A model generated the notes under the pieces. The model worked only from the letters and a program-made list of their open reading frames with translations. It was not told the DNA's origin and ran no database searches. Below, piece after piece: positions 1 to 5,600 of a stretch of DNA of 6,569 nt (positions are counted from its first letter, which is position 1; every line of letters starts with the position of its first letter). Both the position numbers and the translations under genes were made by a program. The stretch covers positions 1 through 6,569 of the forward strand of contig JAEWAA010000460.1 of assembly GCA_023391955.1 (NCBI GenBank), written 5' to 3'. The DNA is from Bacillota bacterium. Lineage in GTDB: Bacteria; Bacillota; Bacilli; Paenibacillales; NBRC-103111.

Positions 1-475
1 GCACCTTGCCCTGCACCTGCTGGAGCTCACCGTTGATCTCATTGGCATGCTGATAGAGGGTTTGCAGCGTCTTTTGCTCCTCCGGTGTCATGGGTTTTTT
101 GGTCAAATCCCGGACAGCGGTCCGGTAGGTGAAGTTAGCGATATTCGAAAGAAATTCCTCGGTTTTGTTAAAGGGCAGCAAGGTCAGCGGCAGCTGGTTA
201 ATTTCATTCTGCGCCTGGCTGGTAATGCGCCAAACATTGGTCAGGCTTCTGCGGTAATAGTCGTTGGAGGTGGAATTGGCGGCCATGGTTTTGCCCAGCT
301 CCGTCTGCAGTTGCTCCACATGGTAGGACAAATCATGGAATGCGCGCTGGTACTGGTTCTCCGCCTTAATCAGCATGGCGTTCTTCTCCTGATTCTCCTG
401 GTAGCCCCAGATGGCCGTCCCGATAAAGGCCAGGGTCATAATCGGGAACAAGATCATGCTCAATCTTCTGTACAT
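1..475 (-). CDS. ypeB: Spore germination protein YpeB, N-terminal part (partial at left edge)
   Basis: This gene encodes the first 158 residues of YpeB, a spore protein that in Bacillus is needed together with the cortex-lytic enzyme SleB for cortex degradation during germination. The start ATG is at 475-473 and the frame stays open to base 1, so the rest, including the PepSY domains known in the family, lies outside. Residues about 7-25 form one hydrophobic segment (ILFPIMTLAFIGTAIWGY), a signal anchor. It is followed by the family-like stretch AENQYQRAFHDLSYHVEQL near residues 38-56 and a helical, probably coiled region. The nearest Shine-Dalgarno-like run (AAAGGGG, 490-496) is 14 nt from the ATG, which is long, and an out-of-frame ATG at 483 sits closer. 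The chosen start gives a family-like N-terminus directly before the membrane segment. A terminator separates it from the upstream Cys-rich gene, so it probably has its own promoter. No sleB lies immediately upstream, as it does in B. subtilis. Identification rests on recognisable N-terminal sequence plus prsW next door. Confidence 0.9.
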   Translation of the reverse strand, partial: MYRRLSMILFPIMTLAFIGTAIWGYQENQEKNAMLIKAENQYQRAFHDLSYHVEQLQTELGKTMAANSTSNDYYRRSLTNVWRITSQAQNEINQLPLTLLPFNKTEEFLSNIANFTYRTAVRDLTKKPMTPEEQKTLQTLYQHANEINGELQQVQGKV

Positions 476-542
476 GATGGCATCAGCTTCCCCTTTCGAA
501 AAAATGGTTCGGTTGGTTGTAGGTTGCGTTCCGGGCAGCCAG

Positions 543-571
543 ATTATGCACACCGTTCCATGGACGGCAAA
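543..571 (-). promoter_or_regulatory. Candidate ypeB promoter
   Basis: In the 148-bp gap before ypeB, minus-strand CATAAT (543-548) lies 17 nt from TTTGCC (566-571), or 16 nt from TTGCCG. The -10 matches the vegetative consensus in 5 of 6 bases; the -35 is weak. B. subtilis ypeB is forespore-expressed under sigma-G, and CATAAT resembles a sigma-G -10, but I see no good sigma-G -35 at 17-18 nt. The predicted transcript would have a leader of about 60 nt. The -35 touches the U-tract of the preceding terminator. Confidence 0.35.
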
Positions 572-572
572 A

Positions 573-624
573 CAAAAAAGAGACGATCCTGTAAACGCGT
601 CAGCCGCGTAGGACGTCTCTTTTC
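573..624 (-). terminator. Terminator after the small Cys-rich gene
   Basis: The arms 576-585 (aaaagagacg) and 614-623 (cgtctctttt) are fully complementary. The stem continues inward through 587-590 with 610-613 and 595-599 with 605-609, leaving a 5-nt loop and a small bulge. On the minus strand it ends in a T-rich run (TTTTTTG then TTTT). It starts directly after the TGA stop at 625-627. The A/T runs on both sides mean it could also stop transcription coming from the plus strand, although no plus-strand gene is visible here. Confidence 0.9.
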
Positions 625-783
625 TCAATAATCCTCAACCTCAATGTCAAAATCGTTCTCGTTGCTGCACAAGCATTGCCGGAAGCCCGTTTCCAGCTTG
701 CCTTTTTCCCATTTGCCCTTCAGCACGAATTTCTCGCCGCACTGCTTGCAATAGATTTTCACTTTGGTCCGGCCCCGATCCAT
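625..783 (-). CDS. Small four-cysteine zinc-ribbon-like protein of unknown function
   Basis: This is a 52-residue gene starting at ATG 783-781, with a strong AGGAGG Shine-Dalgarno a few bases upstream (within 784-795), which decides the start. The protein has a CKQC knuckle (Cys12, Cys15) and a second pair CLC (Cys37, Cys39), which could hold one metal ion, probably zinc. The second pair is CxC, not the usual CxxC. Between the pairs is a Lys-rich segment (KGKWEKGK), and the tail is acidic (DFDIEVEDY). There is no signal peptide or membrane segment, so a cytosolic protein is expected. It lies 61 bp after prsW and ends at a terminator, so it is either the last gene of a prsW transcript or has its own promoter. 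It occupies the place where B. subtilis has sleB, but it bears no resemblance to SleB. I do not recognise a named family. The RBS, the Cys pairs and the terminator right after the stop support a real gene. Confidence 0.8.
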   Translation of the reverse strand: MDRGRTKVKIYCKQCGEKFVLKGKWEKGKLETGFRQCLCSNENDFDIEVEDY

Positions 784-830
784 AGCGCCTCCTGTAAATA
801 CCTCGGATATAGTCGCATAACTTCTACATC

Positions 831-860
831 CAGTATGGACAGGTTCAGGAGATTTTAATC
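831..860 (-). promoter_or_regulatory. Weak candidate sigma-G-like promoter before the small Cys-rich gene
   Basis: Minus-strand CATACTG (831-837) is preceded, 18 nt upstream, by GATTA (856-860). The Bacillus forespore sigma-G pattern is roughly GHATR, 17-18 nt, then CATNNTA, so both boxes differ by one base. The site overlaps the end of prsW and would give a leader of about 40 nt for the small gene. Such short motifs occur by chance; the neighbouring germination gene makes it worth noting. Confidence 0.2.
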
Positions 861-1543
861 TCCTCTTCCCGGATCACGGCCCTTAGGGGAGACCGGTCAT
901 TGGCCCGGTTGATACGCATCATGCTTTTCCTCCACAAGAACAGCATCAAGGGGATCATCAGCCACATCCAGTAGGGTTTGGCGTCCAAAATAATGTAATC
1001 GAACACCCCGTGGTAAACCACCGGCAGGCAGAGGGAGTAAGCAAGCTCCGACCTTTCGGATGTTCCGCCGCGGAACTTGGCTTTACCCATATGGTAACCC
1101 ATCATCACCCCGAAGAGTGCATGGCCGGAAACCGGCAGCAAGGCCCTCATCACCAAGGAGGAAACCGACGGACTGAACAAAAGGGCGTACATGACATTCT
1201 CCATGGTGGCAAAACCCAGAGAAACCGCTGTTGCATATACAATGCCGTCGTACGGCTCATCGAAAGCCTGATGCTTATAAATGAGAAAGTACAGGATGAA
1301 CCACTTCAGGAATTCCTCCAGGAAGGAGGAATAAACGAATGAGTACAAAAACGGGTTCTCACCGAAACCCAGGACAAAGGCCCGCTGCAGCACCATGGTG
1401 GGGAATACCAGCAGCACCCCCATAATGAACATGCGGATGACCGTATGCACCGGCTCCGATTCGTAGCGGTCCTTCAAATAAAAGTAGGCGAGCAAGGAAA
1501 GCCCCGGCGCAATGGCCGCCGCCAAAATAGACAACAGGAACAA
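845..1543 (-). CDS. prsW: PrsW family intramembrane protease (anti-sigma factor site-1 protease)
   Basis: PrsW is a multi-pass membrane protease. In B. subtilis it makes the first cut in anti-sigma factor RsiW on envelope or antimicrobial-peptide stress, which leads to release of sigma-W. This 232-residue protein has the family hallmarks: N-terminal APGLSLLAYFYLKDRYESEPVH (about residues 12-33), the EEFLK motif with adjacent glutamates Glu76 and Glu77, FATMEN with Glu115-Asn116, His141 in GHALFG, and His178 in YHGVFD. These acidic and histidine residues are the proposed metal/catalytic set of the PrsW/CPBP superfamily. Hydrophobic segments occur throughout, and a short charged tail (about residues 205-232) follows the last one. 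The start is TTG (1543-1541), with GAAGGGGGG 8 nt upstream; the in-frame stop at 1559-1561 leaves no earlier start, and the next Met (38) would lose the conserved N-terminus. Length is close to the roughly 220 residues expected. No sigW/rsiW pair is in the window. Confidence 0.95.
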   Translation of the reverse strand: MFLLSILAAAIAPGLSLLAYFYLKDRYESEPVHTVIRMFIMGVLLVFPTMVLQRAFVLGFGENPFLYSFVYSSFLEEFLKWFILYFLIYKHQAFDEPYDGIVYATAVSLGFATMENVMYALLFSPSVSSLVMRALLPVSGHALFGVMMGYHMGKAKFRGGTSERSELAYSLCLPVVYHGVFDYIILDAKPYWMWLMIPLMLFLWRKSMMRINRANDRSPLRAVIREEEIKIS

Positions 1544-1603
1544 GCAAACGTCCCCCCTTCAAAGCAACCAGGTCCAGGCCTTGGCCAAAAACAACATGAC
1601 TTT

Positions 1604-1614
1604 ATTCTATCACA
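1604..1614 (-). promoter_or_regulatory. Extended -10 promoter for prsW
   Basis: On the minus strand TGTGATAGAAT combines a TAGAAT -10 (1604-1609) with the TGTGn extension (1610-1614), typical of Gram-positive extended -10 promoters. I see no good -35. Transcription would begin near 1597, leaving a leader of about 54 nt that contains a short GGCCAAGGCC inverted repeat before the ribosome binding site. It sits between the mecA terminator and prsW, where a promoter is needed. Confidence 0.5.
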
Positions 1615-1653
1615 ACTCATCCCCTGCCGGGTCTGGTAATTTGCGAATAGGAA

Positions 1654-1694
1654 CAAAAAAATGCACCCTCACCCACCGCTGTGTTGAGGATGCA
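1654..1694 (-). terminator. Terminator of mecA
   Basis: On the minus strand TGCATCCTCA (1685-1694) pairs with TGAGGGTGCA (1662-1671) over ten bases with one G-T wobble, and seven Ts follow directly (1655-1661). It lies 36 bp past the mecA stop codon and separates mecA from prsW transcription. Confidence 0.93.
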
Positions 1695-1730
1695 AAAGGC
1701 CGGGCAACGTTTCAGCGCGCCTTCTATACA

Positions 1731-2333
1731 TTATTGAAAATGGCTGCACAACACTTGAACCGCGTTCTCGGCAATAACGGTTTTGCCGTATTCCTCCAGC
1801 ACTGCCTGGGTGACCGAGGTCGCTTCCCCGTATTCAGACATCACCGCAATTAAGGCCTGGTAACGGCTGTCCTTCTCATCCCAATCGGAAGGCTCCACCT
1901 GAAGAATATACCGGTTTTTATAAGAGAACAGCTTGCCGCCTTCAGGCAGCATAGGAAGAACTACCTTCGCCATTCGGAGCAAATCCTCGAAATCGGAGAA
2001 GGCGTAGGATATCAGCTCGCTCTCCTCCAGCGTTACTTCCATTTCATATATATCTTCCTCTTCATCCGCGGAATCAGAAGAGGGACTGTTCATCTTGCCT
2101 CTGGTCACGATGACCACCATGCCTTGGGCTGGCAGCGCGAACACTTCAACCGCCAGCGGACCGGATGCATCAAAGCCTAATTCCGAATAGGCTTGCTCCA
2201 TCATCTCGCTGAACAGCTCGTGGACTTTGGGAATCTCCCGCCACATGTCCTCCTTTTGGATCCCGCGCTCCGTCAAGTCGTCGAAAGTGAGGAAAATCCT
2301 TATCTTATCGGTACTCAAACGTTCAATTTTCAT
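1731..2333 (-). CDS. mecA: MecA/YpbH-type adaptor protein for the ClpCP protease
   Basis: This 200-residue protein is an adaptor of the MecA family, which bind substrates (ComK in B. subtilis) and deliver them to the AAA+ unfoldase ClpC, driving its assembly and degradation by ClpP in the cytosol. The N-terminal substrate-binding domain covers about residues 1-80 and opens with the typical MKIERLSTDKIRIFLTFDDL. An acidic, Ser-rich linker (about 82-97, SSDSADEEEDIYEMEV) follows. The C-terminal ClpC-binding domain (about 100-200) contains the family pattern FSDFEDLLRMAKVVL and YKNRYILQVEP. It is slightly shorter than B. subtilis MecA (218 residues), mainly in the linker. The start is ATG 2333-2331 with AGGAGG 7-8 nt upstream; the open frame extends about 100 codons further, but that stretch covers the promoter and lacks family sequence. 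Next to prsW and ypeB, its position matches B. subtilis ypbH (mecB) more than mecA, so orthology to YpbH is possible. It is transcribed alone, between two terminators. Confidence 0.95.
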   Translation of the reverse strand: MKIERLSTDKIRIFLTFDDLTERGIQKEDMWREIPKVHELFSEMMEQAYSELGFDASGPLAVEVFALPAQGMVVIVTRGKMNSPSSDSADEEEDIYEMEVTLEESELISYAFSDFEDLLRMAKVVLPMLPEGGKLFSYKNRYILQVEPSDWDEKDSRYQALIAVMSEYGEATSVTQAVLEEYGKTVIAENAVQVLCSHFQ

Positions 2334-2416
2334 TACAGGACCCTCCTTTTTGGCCAGCTCGGAACCAAAAGCATACCATAGTAATAGTTTATGAAGGAAA
2401 TGCACAAAAAGTGTAC

Positions 2417-2503
2417 AAAAATTACCTCGCTTGTCCCCGCTGCTGCTTAGAGACAAGCTGCCGGCCGCCTTCGACAGAATCGCTAAAGTTCCGACGAGCC
2501 AGC
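2417..2503 (-). other. Potentially structured mecA 5' leader
   Basis: The predicted mecA transcript has a leader of about 170 nt. Within it two inverted repeats are visible: 2498-2503 with 2460-2465 (GCTGGC and GCCGGC, one wobble), and 2452-2458 with 2429-2435 (perfect GCTTGTC/GACAAGC, 16-nt loop). A run of five Ts (2417-2421) comes 7 nt after the second stem. It is therefore somewhat attenuator-like, but the gap and the large loop make it a poor intrinsic terminator. I recognise no known riboswitch or T-box motif. Confidence 0.25.
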
Positions 2504-2510
2504 TGCTATT

Positions 2511-2539
2511 ATTATAGCATGTTACCACTATCGATTGCG
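2511..2539 (-). promoter_or_regulatory. Extended -10 promoter for mecA
   Basis: On the minus strand a perfect TATAAT (2511-2516) is preceded by TGC (2517-2519), giving a full TGnTATAAT extended -10. The base stretch 17 nt further upstream (CGCAAT, 2534-2539) is a weak -35, which extended -10 promoters tolerate. Transcription would start near 2504. This is the best vegetative promoter in the 2334-2696 gap and points at mecA. Confidence 0.65.
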
Positions 2540-2609
2540 AATTGCACCGGAAAAATTGTGTATAACCAAGTACAGTTTTTACGGGAAATAGAGGGAATGG
2601 TTTCATGCT

Positions 2610-2625
2610 CCGGCAGCTCTGCCGG
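2610..2625. repeat. 16-bp GC-rich palindrome
   Basis: ccggcagctctgccgg forms a 6-bp stem with a 4-nt loop (CCGGCA/TGCCGG). It lies about 17 bp past the U-tract of the terminator of the large gene and has no T-run of its own. It may be a backup hairpin or protect the 3' end; no clear function can be read from it. Confidence 0.45.
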
Positions 2626-2641
2626 TGTCCCAATTCATGCC

Positions 2642-2674
2642 AAAAAGCCGGAGGCAATGAAGCATTCCTCCGGC
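2642..2674 (-). terminator. Terminator of the large modular-protein gene
   Basis: On the minus strand GCCGGAGG (2667-2674) pairs with CCTCCGGC (2647-2654), extended by AATG/CATT with one bulged G, and TTTTT (2642-2646) follows directly. It starts 22 bp after the stop codon at 2697. Confidence 0.93.
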
Positions 2675-2696
2675 CCTTGCTGTTTAGCCAATCGTG

Positions 2697-5600
2697 TTAG
2701 GGCTGAATGTAATAAACGTAAGCCTCATGAATGGACCAATACCGGGCTACCGCCCCGGTCTGCACGATCCGGATAAACCGGGCGGTCTGGTCCGGGAAGG
2801 TTACGGTGGTTACCGCACTCCCGGTGCCGGAAGCTACCGGCTGACCCCACTCCACTCCGTCCTCCGAAACATACACACTGTAACCGCGGGGAAAATCACC
2901 GGAGCTGCCCGACGCATCCAGCACCAGTTTGTTAACGGTCAGAGAAGCCTGCATATCAATCTGGAAATATTGGCCATAGACCTGATTGGTTACCGTATCC
3001 CAGCGGGTGGAGGCATTGCCGTCCAGCGCTCTCCCGGCACTCCAGGAATTATGGGAGGCGGTTGCCGTCCAGCCGGTGCGGTCCAAATAAGGCTCCTTCG
3101 TGGTAAAGGAGACAGGGCTGCTCCGGGGCGAAACATTCCCAGCCATATCCACCGCCGCCACATGGAAGGTATATGGCGTCGCCGGAACCAGCCCTTCCAC
3201 CGTATGGGTAGTGCCTGTCACCAACGCAGCCCCATAAGGCTCGGTGCCGTTAAAAATCCGGTAACCGGCCACCTGTCCGTTATCAACGGATGGCTGCCAG
3301 GCCAGGCATGCCGTTGTTTCGGTGATAGCCGAGACGGTGAGCCCGGATGGGATGGAGGGCGCTTCATTATCGGCGCGGTACAAATTGATTTCAGCAATGG
3401 TCCATGGAGCGGGAGAGGCTCCGGTCTGGACGACTTTCACATACGCAGCCGTTGTATACGGGAAGGAAATCACCGTCACGGGTGCTCCCGCACCTCCGGC
3501 TATGGGATTGCCCCAGTTCACCCCGTCTCCCGAAGCATAAAGCTGATAGCTCACGGGATACTCCCCGGAATGGGTACCTGAATCCAGTACCACTTGGTTA
3601 AAGCTTTGCTCTGCGCCTAAGTGAAGCTCGAAATAATTTCCGTAGGTCTGGCCTGTGACGGTGCTCCACAGGGTGCTGTTATTTCCGTCCAACGCCAAGG
3701 CAGCCTGGCTGGAATTAGGCGATGCGGCAGCTGTCCAGCCCGTTCGGTTCAATGGGGCGTCCATGGTTTTGGCGGTGGCTGCCGGACTGTCCGGTGACAC
3801 ATTGCCGGCAAGGTCCATCGCCTTGACGGTAAAGGTGTAAACCGTCGCAGGCGTAAGTCCGGCAGCGGTAAAGGACGTTCCGGTGACAATCCCCAAATTG
3901 ATCTTGCTGCCATTGGCGTACACATCATAACCGCTTACGGCCAGATTGTCTTGGGACGGCTGCCACACCAGATCTGCCGAGTTGGAGGTCAGCTTGACGA
4001 TCTCCACCTGCCCGGGTGCTGCAGGGGCCTCTGTATCCTGGTTAAACAGCGCCAGATCATGGATGGACCAATAGCGGGAAATACCGCCTGTCAGCGTAAT
4101 TCTCACATATCTGGCATGCTGTTCATCGAAGGTGACAGCGGTGACGGCCGCTCCGCTTCCGGAAGCCACAGGGGCACTCCAGGCGGTGCCGTCTGCGGAG
4201 ACGGTCACAGCATAAGCGCGGGGGAAGTCGCCCGAGCTGCCCGAAGCGTCCAGCACCAGCTTATTAAAGACCGCTGTACGGCCCAGATCCACCTGGTAAT
4301 ACTGACCCGCCGCCTGGTTGGCGCCGGTATCCCAGCGGGTAGACGCGCTGGCATCTATACCGCGGACTGCACCTGCCGAATTGAGGGACGCAGTGGCGGT
4401 CCATCCCTCACGGGACAAGGCGCCCGGAAGTGTGGATGCCGTCAGCCCGGAGCTGGCAGCCGACAAGCTGCCTGCCGCATCCTTTGACCGGACGGTAAAC
4501 ACGTAGCTTACCCCCGGATTCAATCCGGCAACGGTATAAGCGGTACCCGTCACCTCCACCGGATTTACCTTTACACCATCTGCATAAATCTCGTAACCGG
4601 CAATGCCGCTTGCATCCGCCGGTGCAGTCCAGACCAGATCAATTTCCGTTTCTCGTTGGCCAACAGCGGCAAGATTGGCAGGCGCCTTAAGCAGCGTCCC
4701 CTCTCCTGCCCCTCCCAAGGTATACACCCGCGCTTCTTCACTGGGGACGGAGACGCCGGCTGTTCCCGCAGCACGAATCCGGTAGGTATAGAGAGTATCC
4801 GGAAGCAGACCACTGTCCGTAAAGTTGGTTTGCCCTTGACTTGTGGTGCCCGCCGTCTCCCAAACGGAACTGCCGTTGCTCCGCCGTTCAACCGTATAGC
4901 CCGAGGCATCGCCGCTCCAGGACAGTCCGATGGAAGCAGTGGTACGCGAAGCTGCCTGCAGCAGCTTCGGCGCTTGAGGCTTAGGCTCAGGGAGCATAGT
5001 TAAGGCATCCACAGCAGCCGTAATCCCTGCCGTATCGTTGGCAATGATGTTTAAAACGTCATATTCGCCCACAAAAGGCGAGTTGGTATAAGAGATCTCT
5101 GCTTTCCCTGCGGACAAACCGGTTCCTTGCTCCGGCAGCAGGAACCCTCTGGCCTGATCCAGAATCAGCACATTGGAGGAGCTGGAGCCCATCAGGACCA
5201 GATCGGAATCCTCCGTTTTCCATTGTGGGTAAGCCAAATAGGTTTTGTACTCCTGCAGACTCCTTACCACACCGCCGGGCTCCGCCAGTCCAAGCGCAGC
5301 ACTGCGTCCCTTGCCCGTATAATATTGGACCAGGCGGTTAGCTTGCGCCACAATGGCCGCATCAGCGTTCTGGCTTGCCGTCAGCGCAATGGTGAGAGGC
5401 TTTTCCGTGCGGGCGGCAAAGGCTTGCACCTGCTCCTCCCGGTCTATTGCCACATTCCCTTCGGTTGCGGCAGGCTGGGGAGCCACGGTAAGCGGCACAC
5501 TGGCCTGTAAGCCGCTGAGCAGCTCCTTGACCGTAACCGTATAACTGCCACCATCGGTTGCCTTCACAGGTAACCGGGCGTTCAATCCGGTAGCCGAATA

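Noticed and set aside
47..631. Plus-strand open frame of 194 codons
   Set aside because: It lies antisense to ypeB and to the terminator, runs through the hairpin, and its translation has no domain character; it is a shadow of a GC-rich gene.
2429..2458. Hairpin in the mecA leader as a true intrinsic terminator
   Set aside because: The stem has only 7 pairs, the loop is 16 nt, and the T-run starts 7 nt after the stem; kept only as a possible structured leader.
2334..2657. N-terminal extension of the MecA frame by 108 codons
   Set aside because: The frame is open, but it runs through the extended -10 promoter and the leader, its sequence does not look like MecA, and the ATG at 2333 has a strong Shine-Dalgarno and the conserved MKIERL start.
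2694..3581. Plus-strand open frame of 295 codons antisense to the large gene
   Set aside because: It mirrors the repeated FN3-F5/8C region and is rich in Gly, Arg and Pro as expected for an antisense frame, while the minus strand shows clear conserved domains.
3951..4487. Plus-strand open frame of 178 codons
   Set aside because: Same reason: antisense to F5/8C and FN3 domains, with no own ribosome binding site or recognisable sequence.
2703..4691. Mobile element or CRISPR explanation for the repeats
   Set aside because: The repeat period is about 220 codons, in frame with FN3-F5/8C domain borders, and there are no terminal inverted repeats, transposase or short spacers.
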